A DNA stretch of 64,000 bases from contig JAYWGO010000080.1 of NCBI GenBank assembly GCA_043778205.1, positions 1 through 64,000 of the forward strand, read 5' to 3'. Each line of letters begins with the position of its first letter. Within the stretch, counting starts at the first letter, position 1. Position numbers and translations under genes: made by a program. Positions 33,961-41,515 of this stretch are shown here, in pieces. Below the pieces are notes generated by a model. That model saw only the letters and a program-made list of their open reading frames with translations. It was not told the DNA's origin and did not search any database. This stretch comes from JAAFIP01 sp043778205 (lineage in GTDB: Bacteria; Pseudomonadota; Gammaproteobacteria; Burkholderiales; Burkholderiaceae_C).

Positions 33961-34742
33961 TACGCTGCTGCTGCCAAGAATGCGTTGTCACGCGGGTGCT
34001 GAATGCCCATGTAGTGGGTGACTTGGCCCTGGGCATTTTTGATAGGCGATATAAACAGCTCGTTGGTAAACAAGGAGCCGTCTTTACGGTAATTGCGCAG
34101 CACTGCGTAGCCGTTGGTTTGGGTGCGAATAGCGTTGCGAATGGCCACTAAGCCGGGCTGGTCGGTCTCGCTGCCTTGCAGGTGGCGGCAGTTGCGGCCT
34201 ACCATTTCGGCGGAGGTAAACCCGCTCATGGCCTCGAACATGGGGTTCACGTACACCACCGGCATGTCGGGTGCCAGCGCGTCTGATACCACCACGCCCG
34301 CATTAAGCGCCTGCCACTGGCGGCGCTGCTCTTCGAGTTTTTGGGTGGCCAAGACGGCGGTCAGGTCGGTGATGGACAGCATGGTGAACTGCGCGCCGGT
34401 GGCTATGCGCAGGCCGCGCAGCTTGAGCAATAACTGTTGCTGGCCTTGGAGCGTAGTTTTGGTAACGTGTTGTTGGCCTTGGGGGTCTGTGCTGTCGATC
34501 CACGGCAGCAGGTGGGTGCTGGCATCCAGGTTGGCCAGCGCAGCGGTCAGTGGGCCATTGAGCACTGCGGCAGCGTCGACGCCCAGCAAACTGCAGGCCG
34601 CTGGGTTGACCATCACCACCTCAAAAGCATCGTCCACCACACACAGGCCCATGCCCGATACCTCTGCCCACGCAGACAGCAGCGCATGCTCCAGCACATC
34701 GCCGGGCCTGAGTGTTGGCACTACTGCATTGGTCACCATCAT
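33960..34742 (-). CDS. PAS-LOV blue-light sensor-like protein
   Basis: A 260-residue soluble protein with an N-terminal PAS domain (about 22-130) and a C-terminal LOV-type PAS domain (about 142-252). The LOV signature is VGRNCRHLQG with the photoactive Cys at 185. The canonical motif has Phe where this has His. Flavin-contact residues of LOV domains are also present: NYRKDGSLFTNELFISPI (Asn217, Asn227) and YMGIQ (Gln248). A coiled segment (about 132-146) joins the domains. It has no kinase, GGDEF or DNA-binding output, so it must signal through partners. It is the first gene of the operon that includes the GTPase and roadblock genes. Flavin binding is inferred from residues only. Confidence 0.88.
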   Translation of the reverse strand: MMVTNAVVPTLRPGDVLEHALLSAWAEVSGMGLCVVDDAFEVVMVNPAACSLLGVDAAAVLNGPLTAALANLDASTHLLPWIDSTDPQGQQHVTKTTLQGQQQLLLKLRGLRIATGAQFTMLSITDLTAVLATQKLEEQRRQWQALNAGVVVSDALAPDMPVVYVNPMFEAMSGFTSAEMVGRNCRHLQGSETDQPGLVAIRNAIRTQTNGYAVLRNYRKDGSLFTNELFISPIKNAQGQVTHYMGIQHPRDNAFLAAAA

Positions 34743-34770
34743 ATAAACCTTTAGTACCTACCACTATGTA

Positions 34771-34788
34771 AGTATACGTATTGATACT
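34771..34788. promoter_or_regulatory. inverted repeat in the LOV operon promoter region
   Basis: AGTAT ... ATACT arms around nine bases, 29-46 nt upstream of the LOV gene start. On the minus strand the right-hand arm forms TATACT, which could be a -10 element. I see no well-spaced -35 box. It is a candidate operator/promoter only. The rest of 34743-35017 is AT-rich and contains no gene. Confidence 0.35.
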
Positions 34789-35017
34789 AGATCAAACACG
34801 GGATGGAAAACTGGTTTTGTGGTTTAAGGGTATTTTATTAACGGTAAATTTGACGTTAACTTCACCTAAACATCGGTTTTAGTGGTTCGCAAATCACACA
34901 TTTACGTGTTTAAGTAGGCTAATTTGGGTGAGTGCTGGTCGGTTGCAATGGCTGGTTAAGTGCAAGGTTAAGTAATTATTAAATATAAAGTATTAATAGG
35001 CAGTGTGCGCTGGTAAA

Positions 35018-36100
35018 TTAGCCTTTGACCTTCTCAAACTCAGCCAAATAGTCCACCAAGGCCTGCACACCTTCGACCGGCATGGCGTTGTAGATGCTGG
35101 CGCGCATGCCGCCCACCACGCGGTGGCCTTTGAGCTGCAGCAGATGGCGCGCGTTGGCCCCTTCGAGGAAGGCGGCGTTGAGTGTTTCGTCGCGCAAAAA
35201 GAAGGGCACGTTCATGCGTGAGCGGCAGTCTTTGGCGACTTTGGTAATGTAAAAGTCGCTGGCATCCAGCGCGCTGTACAGCAGGCTGGCTTTGGCCATG
35301 TTTTGCTTTTCCATGGCGGGCACGCCACCTTGCGCTTTGAGCCACTGAAACACCAGGCCCGCAATGTAGATGGCATAGGTGGGCGGGGTGTTGTACATCG
35401 AGCTGCTTTGGGCCTGAATGGCGTAGTCAAACACATCGGGCGTGGTGGGCGTGGCGTGGCCGATCAAATCCTCGCGCACGATCACGATGGTCAGGCCTGC
35501 AGGGCCAATGTTTTTTTGTGCACCGCCAAACACAAGGCCGAATTTGGCAATGTCCAGCGGGCGGGAGAGGATGGTGGACGATACGTCGCCTACCAAGGGC
35601 ACATCACCCACGCTGGGAATGTCGTGAAACTCCACGCCGCCAATGGTTTCGTTCATGCACAGGTGCACGTAGGCGGCATCTTTGTGCAGCTGCCAGCTGG
35701 CACGGTCAGGGATGGTGGTGAAACTGGTGGCCTCGGCTGTGGCCGCAATATGGGGCGTGGCAAATTTGCGTGCTTGTTCGGCAGATTTTTTAGACCATTC
35801 ACCCGTCAGCACAAAGTCAATACTGCTTTTGCCGCGCAGCATGTTCATGGGCACAATGGCGTTTTCGCCCAGGCCACCGCCTTGCAAAAAGATAATTTTG
35901 TAGTTGGCTGGCACGTGCAGCAGTTCGCGCAGGTCAGCCACAGCTTGTTCGTAAATGCTGATGAACTCTTTGCCGCGGTGGCTCATCTCCATCACCGACA
36001 TGCCGCTGCCGTGCCAGTCCAGCATTTCAGCCGCTGCCGTTTGCAGCACGCTGTGGGGCAGCATGGCAGGGCCTGCGCTGAAGTTAAAAACACGGTTCAT
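35018..36100 (-). CDS. serC: phosphoserine aminotransferase
   Basis: This PLP enzyme converts 3-phosphohydroxypyruvate to phosphoserine (serine biosynthesis) and also acts in pyridoxal phosphate synthesis. It has 361 residues and starts MNRVFNFSAGPAMLP. The PLP lysine is in FGGAQKNIGPAGLTIVIV. Other family words are WHGSGMSVMEMSHRGKEF and FLQGGGLGENAIVPMN. The ATG at 36100 is preceded by GGAGA at good spacing; an upstream start at 36154 would add a non-homologous leader. It is downstream of tRNA-Ser, with a terminator between. Confidence 0.97.
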   Translation of the reverse strand: MNRVFNFSAGPAMLPHSVLQTAAAEMLDWHGSGMSVMEMSHRGKEFISIYEQAVADLRELLHVPANYKIIFLQGGGLGENAIVPMNMLRGKSSIDFVLTGEWSKKSAEQARKFATPHIAATAEATSFTTIPDRASWQLHKDAAYVHLCMNETIGGVEFHDIPSVGDVPLVGDVSSTILSRPLDIAKFGLVFGGAQKNIGPAGLTIVIVREDLIGHATPTTPDVFDYAIQAQSSSMYNTPPTYAIYIAGLVFQWLKAQGGVPAMEKQNMAKASLLYSALDASDFYITKVAKDCRSRMNVPFFLRDETLNAAFLEGANARHLLQLKGHRVVGGMRASIYNAMPVEGVQALVDYLAEFEKVKG

Positions 36101-36162
36101 GGGCCATTCTCCTAGGCGCTGGCGCGCAACACAGCCAGCCGTAAATACAGGCAATACACAAC

Positions 36163-36198
36163 AAAAAAAGCCCTGAACTCACAGGAATTCAGGGCTTG
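36163..36198 (-). terminator. tRNA-Ser terminator
   Basis: On the minus strand AAGCCCTGAA and TTCAGGGCTT pair around a loop of about ten bases, then a run of seven T. It lies just past the tRNA 3' end and upstream of serC. Confidence 0.88.
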
Positions 36199-36202
36199 TA
36201 TT

Positions 36203-36292
36203 TGGCGGAGAAGGCGGGATTCGAACCCGCGGAAAGTTTTACCCTTCGCACGCTTTCCAGGCGTGTGACTTAAACCGCTCATCCACCTCTCC
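36203..36292 (-). tRNA. tRNA-Ser (anticodon GGA)
   Basis: A 90-nt class II tRNA on the minus strand. It has a 5' GGAGAGGTGGATGAGCGG, an anticodon stem CACGC/GCGTG with loop CTGGAAA (anticodon GGA), a long variable arm, a T-arm CGCGGGTTCGAATCCCG and an encoded CCA end. The acceptor stem pairs fully with one G-T wobble. Confidence 0.97.
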
Positions 36293-36330
36293 TAGCAATG
36301 CATATTGTAGCCCAGCAGCTCTGGGCGGGC

Positions 36331-36360
36331 TTAAAAAGCGCCAAAAGGTGGCGTTTTTAA
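36331..36360. terminator. terminator-like hairpin upstream of tRNA-Ser
   Basis: TTAAAAAGCGCC and GGTGGCGTTTTTAA form a near-perfect stem with a one-base bulge around AAAA, with A/T flanks on both sides. It lies between the divergent tRNA-Ser and dnaX, where nothing obvious needs terminating. It may be a remnant or protect against read-through. Confidence 0.45.
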
Positions 36361-36421
36361 GGGTGTTTAAGGGCTGTGGCCCAAGGAAATGCTGCACGAG
36401 TAGCTACTAATTATGTAGCAA
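36361..36421 (+). repeat. dispersed three-hairpin repeat, copy 7
   Basis: Forward copy (TTTAAGGGCTGTGGCCC, AAGGAAATGCTGCACGAG, TAGCTACTAATTATGTAGC) upstream of dnaX. In the same intergenic region AGCAGCTCTGGGCG occurs twice (near 36313 and 36500). No further gene is seen in 36293-36531. Confidence 0.9.
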
Positions 36422-36531
36422 ATAGACCTTGGTTGTAGGTTTGTCTTGGCCCGGTAGTTGGGCGCATGGCGCTTTGCAGGGCGGGTAGCGCACGGGGCCA
36501 AGCAGCTCTGGGCGCAAGATAGAATCACCCC

Positions 36532-38421
36532 ATGTCTTATTTGGTGCTAGCCCGTAAATACCGTCCAAAATCGTTCACCGAAATGGTCGGGCAGGCGCAT
36601 GTCGTGCAGGCTTTGTCGAACGCGCTGACCACCCAGCGCCTGCACCATGCCTACCTGTTTACCGGCACGCGCGGCGTGGGCAAAACCACGGTGTCGCGCA
36701 TTTTGGCCAAATCGCTCAACTGTTTGGGTGCTGACGGGCAGGGCGGCATCACCGCCCACCCCTGCGGCGTGTGCGCAGCCTGCACGGCGATTGACAGCGG
36801 CCGGTTTATTGACTACACCGAGCTGGACGCTGCCAGCAACCGGGGCGTAGACGAAGTGCAGCAGCTGCTGGAGCAGGCGGTGTACAAGCCGGTGCAAGGG
36901 CGCTTTAAGGTCTTCATGATCGACGAAGTGCACATGCTGACCAACACCGCGTTCAACGCCATGCTGAAAACGCTGGAAGAGCCGCCCGAGTACCTTAAGT
37001 TTGTTTTGGCCACCACCGACCCGCAAAAGGTGCCGGTCACGGTGCTGTCGCGCTGCCTGCAATTTAACCTGCGGCCCATGGCACCGGAGACCATCCACGA
37101 GCATTTGGTGCAGCTGATGGGCACCGAGCAGGTGACCGCCGACGATGCCTCGCTGCGCCTGCTGTCGCGCGCCGCACGCGGCTCGATGCGCGATGCCCTG
37201 AGCCTGACCGACCAGGCCATTGCCTTTGGCAACGGTGTGCTGGCCGAGGCTAATGTGCGCCAAATGCTGGGCGCGGTAGACCGCACCTACGTGTTCCGTT
37301 TGATAGAAGCGCTGGCGCGCGGCGACGGCCGCACGGTGGTGGACACGTCGGAGGCCTTGCGCACCAACGGCCTGAGCGCCGCCAGCACGCTAGAAGACAT
37401 GGCCAGCGTGCTGCAGCGCATGGCGGTGGTGCACAACGTGCCCGATGCCTACGACAGCACCGACAGCGAGGCCGTAGAAACCGCGCGCCTGGCGGGCATC
37501 ATGCCGCCCGACGAGACACAGTTGCTCTACAGCCTGTGCATCCACGGCCGCGCCGAGCTGGGGCTGGCCCCCGACGAATACGCGGGCCTGACGATGACGC
37601 TGCTGCGCTTGCTGGCGTTTAAGCCTAAGGGGTTTAAGCCTGCCAATGTGGCAAGCAATTCAACCAACCATGCTAAGCCGGTAGTTTCAGCAGTAGAACA
37701 GGCTGAAAAAAAAAGTCTGAATTCAGCGCCAGCTAGTGCGCCTACCGTGCCTGCCGTGCCTGCTGTGCCTGTCGCGCCCGCAGATGCGGCAGTACCTGTT
37801 GCAACATCCCCAGCGCCTCCTAGCCTAGGCGCAGATGCTGATGAAGATGCCATATTGGCGGCCTTTGCCTATGACACTGTCGATCCAAGCAACGAAAAGA
37901 GTGCATTTTCAGTACCAAATAGCCCTCTGACCCAAGGAAATGCTGCACAAGCAGCTACTACTTTAATAGCGGTTCCGATTCGCCAGCAAAGCGAACCCAC
38001 CAGCCGTACCGAACAGCGCATAGCGCCGGTAGAACCCAACGCAGAGCACGCAGCCTGGCTGCTGGTGGTACAAGCGCTGCTCGATGCAGAATCGGTGGTG
38101 GCCCTAACGCGGGAGCTGGCGGTGCAAAGCCAGTGTGTAGAGCAGGGCGCGCAGCACCTGACATTGCGGGTCGAGCAGCCGTCACTTAAAACCGATGCAG
38201 CGCGCGATAAACTGCAAGCTGCTTTTGCTGCGCTAGGCCGCACAGAGGTGCTCACCGTAGAGCTAGGCCCCGTAGTGGATTCATGGTTTAAGCGCAACCA
38301 GGCAAAAATAGCCGCCCGCCAGTTAGCTGCTGAAGAGCTCATTACCAACGATCCGCTGGTACACCAGCTGCAAGCCCAGTGGGGCGCAAAAATTGTGCTC
38401 GGTAGCATCAAAGCGGTTTAA
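36532..38421 (+). CDS. dnaX: DNA polymerase III subunit gamma/tau
   Basis: This is the clamp-loader motor of the replicative polymerase. The 629-residue protein has an AAA+ module with Walker A GTRGVGKTTVSR (Lys51), a zinc site (Cys64, Cys78, Cys81, Cys84), Walker B FMIDEVHML and sensor region CLQFNLRPM. A variable Ala/Pro linker (about 370-490) and a C-terminal tau domain follow. Within the linker, residues of about 459-480 (including NSPLTQGNAAQAATTLIAV) are encoded by a copy of the dispersed repeat. I cannot see a poly-A slippage motif with certainty, although eight A at about 37706-37713 (in GAAAAAAAAAGTC) could cause frameshifting to a shorter gamma form. Confidence 0.97.
   Translation: MSYLVLARKYRPKSFTEMVGQAHVVQALSNALTTQRLHHAYLFTGTRGVGKTTVSRILAKSLNCLGADGQGGITAHPCGVCAACTAIDSGRFIDYTELDAASNRGVDEVQQLLEQAVYKPVQGRFKVFMIDEVHMLTNTAFNAMLKTLEEPPEYLKFVLATTDPQKVPVTVLSRCLQFNLRPMAPETIHEHLVQLMGTEQVTADDASLRLLSRAARGSMRDALSLTDQAIAFGNGVLAEANVRQMLGAVDRTYVFRLIEALARGDGRTVVDTSEALRTNGLSAASTLEDMASVLQRMAVVHNVPDAYDSTDSEAVETARLAGIMPPDETQLLYSLCIHGRAELGLAPDEYAGLTMTLLRLLAFKPKGFKPANVASNSTNHAKPVVSAVEQAEKKSLNSAPASAPTVPAVPAVPVAPADAAVPVATSPAPPSLGADADEDAILAAFAYDTVDPSNEKSAFSVPNSPLTQGNAAQAATTLIAVPIRQQSEPTSRTEQRIAPVEPNAEHAAWLLVVQALLDAESVVALTRELAVQSQCVEQGAQHLTLRVEQPSLKTDAARDKLQAAFAALGRTEVLTVELGPVVDSWFKRNQAKIAARQLAAEELITNDPLVHQLQAQWGAKIVLGSIKAV
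37906..37970 (+). repeat. dispersed repeat, copy 8 (inside dnaX)
   Basis: Forward copy (AATAGCCCTCTGACCC, AAGGAAATGCTGCACAAG, CAGCTACTACTTTAATAGC) within the linker-coding part of dnaX. It is open in frame and translated as SPLTQGNAAQAATTLIA. Confidence 0.93.
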
Positions 38422-38462
38422 CCACTGGGTATGTACAGTTCCCTTAATTTAAGAAAAAATTC

Positions 38463-39269
38463 ATGACCCTACAGCTTAATTTATTCACGTTGGCCGCTGC
38501 ACTGCTTGCAGTACTGTTAAACGGCTGTACCCGCATAGAAACCGGCGAAGTGGGCTTGCGCGTAAATTTTGACAAAACTACCGACCCCACAGAGCGCTTG
38601 CCGGGTTCATTTAACCAAACCATCGTTGGCGACATCATCACATTCAAAATTCAAGATGTTGCGGTGCCTGTAGACAATATGACACCACTGGCCTCTGATA
38701 ACTCGACCATCAAAGACTTTGATATGACGGTGATCTACAACATCAACCCGACTGCGGTCTCGGAGCTGTGGACCACCAAAAACAGAACTTTTCACGGTTT
38801 GGCTGACAAAGGAGGCGACATTTTGTTGATGCAAAACTACGTGGCCTTAGCCGCGCGCAATGCCGCTTATAAGGTGGCCAGAGAATACGAATCTCTCAAA
38901 ATGGCAGACAACCGTCCTGTCATTGAGCAGAAGATCCGCGAAACCATTATCAAAACCCTGAACGAAGAAAAATTGGCTGACAAAATTACCGTCTCGCAAA
39001 TTCAAGTTCGCGCCATCACGCCAGCAGACATTATTGTTGCAAGTGCCAACGATCTAGTACGGGCGCAAAACGAGTTAAAAACCAAAGAAGTTGAAGTACA
39101 AACCGCCAAGAAAGAAGCAGAACGCATTGCCGCACTCAATGCCAACGCTGGCGCTATTGGCTACATGAACGCTATGGCCAACTTGAAAATTGCCGAAGGC
39201 GTGGCCGCAGGCAAGGTGCACACCATCGTGGTGCCCTATGACTTCAAGGGCATCGTCAATGCCAAATAA
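38463..39269 (+). CDS. SPFH/prohibitin-family lipoprotein
   Basis: A 268-residue protein with a lipobox LLNGC (Cys22) after a hydrophobic signal. An SPFH domain (about 30-200) follows, with GEVGLRVNFDKTTDPTERL and FDMTVIYNINPTAVSEL, then a helical/coiled segment (NELKTKEVEVQTAKKEAERI). SPFH proteins form large membrane rings or scaffolds and often chaperone membrane proteases. As a lipoprotein it would be on the periplasmic side, unlike HflK/HflC. It interrupts the usual dnaX-ybaB-recR order. It is 41 nt after dnaX and 34 nt before ybaB, so it is probably co-transcribed. Confidence 0.88.
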   Translation: MTLQLNLFTLAAALLAVLLNGCTRIETGEVGLRVNFDKTTDPTERLPGSFNQTIVGDIITFKIQDVAVPVDNMTPLASDNSTIKDFDMTVIYNINPTAVSELWTTKNRTFHGLADKGGDILLMQNYVALAARNAAYKVAREYESLKMADNRPVIEQKIRETIIKTLNEEKLADKITVSQIQVRAITPADIIVASANDLVRAQNELKTKEVEVQTAKKEAERIAALNANAGAIGYMNAMANLKIAEGVAAGKVHTIVVPYDFKGIVNAK

Positions 39270-39303
39270 ACCTAAACTCCGTAACTACTAAAAGGACTCC
39301 ACC

Positions 39304-39636
39304 ATGTTCAACAAAGGACAACTCGCCGGCCTCATGAAGCAAGCCCAGGCGATGCAAGACAATATGAAAAAAGCCCAAGACGACTTGGGCAGCATTGAAG
39401 TGACGGGCGAATCAGGCTCCGGCTTGGTCAAGGTCACCATGACCTGTAAGCACGATGTCAAACGCGTGGCCATTGACCCTAGCCTGCTGAGCGACGACAA
39501 AGACATGCTGGAAGATTTAGTCGCCGCTGCCTTTAACGCCGCTGTGCGCATGGCTGAAGAGGTCAGCAGCGCCAAGATGGCCAAAATCAGCGCTGGCATG
39601 CCCAGCCTGCCCGGCGGCATGAAGCTGCCTTTCTGA
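39304..39636 (+). CDS. ybaB: nucleoid-associated protein YbaB/EbfC
   Basis: A small DNA-binding dimer of 110 residues. Typical words are LMKQAQAMQDNMKKAQDDLG, VTMTCKHDVKRVAIDPSLL and DLVAAAFNAAVRMAEEV. The start ATG follows AAAGGA. Family members are nearly always linked to dnaX and recR, as here. Confidence 0.96.
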   Translation: MFNKGQLAGLMKQAQAMQDNMKKAQDDLGSIEVTGESGSGLVKVTMTCKHDVKRVAIDPSLLSDDKDMLEDLVAAAFNAAVRMAEEVSSAKMAKISAGMPSLPGGMKLPF

Positions 39637-39684
39637 TCTTTCTAAAACGATGATCAGGGCTGCCCTAGCATTGGGTTCTGCTTC

Positions 39685-39794
39685 GCGGGATCAGGGCGGA
39701 GGTGCCCTTAGCTGCGCGGCTGTCCCCCGTTGCGGCCTAGGCCCGCTGCCTCCTTTATGCCGCTGCACTGAGCGCACCACCGCCCTGATCTCGC
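39685..39794. repeat. 20-bp inverted repeat, 70-nt loop
   Basis: Left arm 39685-39704 (GCGGGATCAGGGCGGAGGTG) and right arm 39775-39794 match at 18 of 20 positions as inverted copies. The loop holds further GC-rich hairpin potential. Confidence 0.9.
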
Positions 39795-39838
39795 AGGCAT
39801 GGCGGGTATTAAACCGCTGTGCGCCCACCATGTTCGCT

Positions 39839-39932
39839 GCCCCGGTGCTTGGGGTGATTGGCGTAGCGACATCAAGGAGGAGCCCAAAGGGCGGGGGACA
39901 GTCGCGTAGCCAATCACCCCAAGCACCGGGGC
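39839..39932. repeat. 32-bp inverted repeat, 30-nt loop
   Basis: Left arm 39839-39870 and right arm 39901-39932 match at 29 of 32 positions as inverted copies. The outer 24 bases, starting GCCCCGGTGCTTGGGG, are perfect. The loop contains a small GCCC/GGGC hairpin and a G-rich run. No ribosome-binding-site sequestration is obvious, since recR starts 57 nt further on. Confidence 0.93.
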
Positions 39933-39988
39933 GTGCAAACCCTCAAACGCCACGGCATTGTGAATTCCACAGTGCCACGTAGTAGCCC

Positions 39989-40579
39989 ATGCTTGACAAC
40001 CACAACCTAGCCGCCTTGATCGACGCGCTGCGCCGCTTGCCCGGCGTGGGTGCCAAGTCAGCCGCGCGCATGGCGTTTCACATGCTGCAGCATGATCGCG
40101 AGGGCGCGCAGCTGCTGTCGCGCGCCTTAGCCCAAGCAGCTAACAATGTGCGCCACTGCGCCCGCTGCTACACCTTTACCGATGCCGATGTCTGCCAAAC
40201 CTGCCTAGATACCGAGCGCAACGCCGCCCAACTGTGCGTGGTAGAAACCCCTGCTGATCAGTCGGCCCTGGAGCGCACCAGCGCCTATCGGGGGTTGTAT
40301 TTTGTACTGATGGGCAAGCTCAGCCCGTTGGACGGTATTGGCCCCAAAGAAATTGGCCTGCACCGCTTGCTAGAACGCGCCTGCGACGGCGTAGTGACTG
40401 AGGTAATCTTGGCCACCAACTTTACGGCTGAGGGCGAAACCACGGCCCATGTCATAGCCCAAACCCTCAAAGCCCGTGGCCTGCAAGTCACCCGCCTGGC
40501 GCGCGGTGTGCCCGCAGGCAGCGAGCTGGAATACGTAGACCTGGGCACCATTGCCCACGCACTGGCAGACCGGCGTTAA
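39989..40579 (+). CDS. recR: recombination protein RecR
   Basis: RecR acts with RecO and RecF in loading RecA at gaps. The 196-residue protein has an N-terminal helix-hairpin-helix (RRLPGVGAKSAARMAFHML), a Cys4 zinc finger (CARCYTFTDADVCQTC) and a TOPRIM domain (VVETPADQSALERT). The C-terminus has GLQVTRLARGVPAGSELEYV. Length and motifs are typical. The gap to ybaB is unusually long and structured. Confidence 0.97.
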   Translation: MLDNHNLAALIDALRRLPGVGAKSAARMAFHMLQHDREGAQLLSRALAQAANNVRHCARCYTFTDADVCQTCLDTERNAAQLCVVETPADQSALERTSAYRGLYFVLMGKLSPLDGIGPKEIGLHRLLERACDGVVTEVILATNFTAEGETTAHVIAQTLKARGLQVTRLARGVPAGSELEYVDLGTIAHALADRR

Positions 40580-40602
40580 AGTAGCCACTGCACAGCTTGA
40601 AC

Positions 40603-40878
40603 ATGAGCACGCTGACCACCCTGCGCCTGAAGATCTATAAAACCGTGGCCCGCCAACTGCATGGCCAGGTGCCTTGCTGGGTGTGCGGCCAGCATGTGCC
40701 GACCGATATGGCCACGCTAGAGCACATCGTGCCGCGCAGCCAAGGTGGAAGTAGCCACCAAGAAAACCTGGCCATCAGCCATGCGCAGTGCAACCTGCAG
40801 CGCCACGCTAAAGAGCACTCTGTGGTCGCGCCTGGGCCAATGGCCAAGCTAGAGGCCGGGCCTTTTGCAAAGCCCTGA
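40603..40878 (+). CDS. small HNH endonuclease-family protein
   Basis: A 91-residue protein with an HNH fold. It has a zinc CxxC pair (PCWVCG), the core LEHIVPRSQGGSSHQENLAI and the final HAQCNLQRHAK. It lies 23 nt after recR and may be co-transcribed. No intein, intron or restriction partner is seen, so its role (repair, restriction or a domesticated homing nuclease) is open. The ATG at 40603 was preferred over an adjoining TTG at 40597. Confidence 0.82.
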   Translation: MSTLTTLRLKIYKTVARQLHGQVPCWVCGQHVPTDMATLEHIVPRSQGGSSHQENLAISHAQCNLQRHAKEHSVVAPGPMAKLEAGPFAKP

Positions 40879-40908
40879 ACCGCTTTGGAGGTGCGCTATA
40901 ATGCTACT

Positions 40909-40966
40909 CATTTAATAGCTGCTTGTGCAGCATTTCCTTGGGCGATAGCCCTAAATCATTAAAAAT
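40909..40966 (-). repeat. dispersed three-hairpin repeat, copy 9
   Basis: Reverse copy (ATTTAATAGCTGCTTGTGCAG, followed by CATTTCCTTGGGCGATAGCC and CTAAATCATTAAAAA) directly upstream of the MAPEG gene; all hairpins are intact. Confidence 0.94.
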
Positions 40967-40988
40967 CAACTAAATTTAAAGGAATACG

Positions 40989-41402
40989 ATGCCTTACGCG
41001 CACTTTACCGCTGCCTACTGGTGCTTACTGGTCGCTGCCATTTTGCCTATCATGTGTGCAGGTTTGGCCAAGTCGGGTACCTTTACCAAGCCGCGCAAAG
41101 ACGGCGGTTTTGACAACCACAATCCGCGCGCTTGGCTGGCCCGCCAAACTGACTGGCGCGCCCGCGCTAATGCGGCGCAGGCCAATACCTTTGAGGCGCT
41201 GCCTTTCTTTTTTGCCGCCGTCATCATTGCCCACCAGCTGGGCGCGCTGCAAACGCGGGTGGACATTTTGTGCTTTCTGTGGCTGCTGCTGCGCATCCTG
41301 TTTGTCATTGCGTATGTGGGCGACATGGCCATGGTGCGCACGGGTTTATGGACAGGTGCGCTGTTGATCAACATCGCTATTTTGTTTGTGGGCTACAAAT
41401 AA
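40989..41402 (+). CDS. MAPEG family membrane protein
   Basis: A 137-residue integral membrane protein with four hydrophobic helices (about 7-27, 68-88, 90-112, 116-136). It has the MAPEG-type pattern FDNHNPRAWLARQTDWRARA followed by AQANTFEALPFFFAAVIIAH. Eukaryotic relatives are glutathione-dependent (microsomal GST, leukotriene synthase); the bacterial function is mostly unknown. The start follows AAAGGA at good spacing. A terminator follows. Confidence 0.9.
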   Translation: MPYAHFTAAYWCLLVAAILPIMCAGLAKSGTFTKPRKDGGFDNHNPRAWLARQTDWRARANAAQANTFEALPFFFAAVIIAHQLGALQTRVDILCFLWLLLRILFVIAYVGDMAMVRTGLWTGALLINIAILFVGYK

Positions 41403-41459
41403 GCCACTAGACCAATATGACAGCCGTGTTACGTTGGCTCACATAGTGCTTACGTAATT

Positions 41460-41493
41460 ACCCGCTCGGGGAGAGTCCCGATGCGGGTTTTTT
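41460..41493 (+). terminator. terminator of the MAPEG gene
   Basis: ACCCGCTCGGG and CCCGATGCGGGT form a stem with a one-base asymmetry around GAGAGT, followed by seven T. It lies 57 nt past the MAPEG stop. Confidence 0.9.
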
Positions 41494-41515
41494 TGTGCGT
41501 GTGTAAGCTGTTGGT

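Larger units (their letters stand above)
39637..39988. other. ybaB-recR intergenic region with two large inverted repeats
   Basis: A 352-nt G/C-rich stretch, unusually long for this operon, with no credible gene. It contains two separate long stem-loops (39685-39794 and 39839-39932). Together they cover most of the gap and would put strong RNA structure between ybaB and recR. Confidence 0.8.

Noticed and set aside
41455..41515. Possible TPP riboswitch before the THI5-like gene
   Set aside because: The structure is a simple hairpin with a T-run, best explained as the MAPEG terminator; no conserved TPP motif seen.
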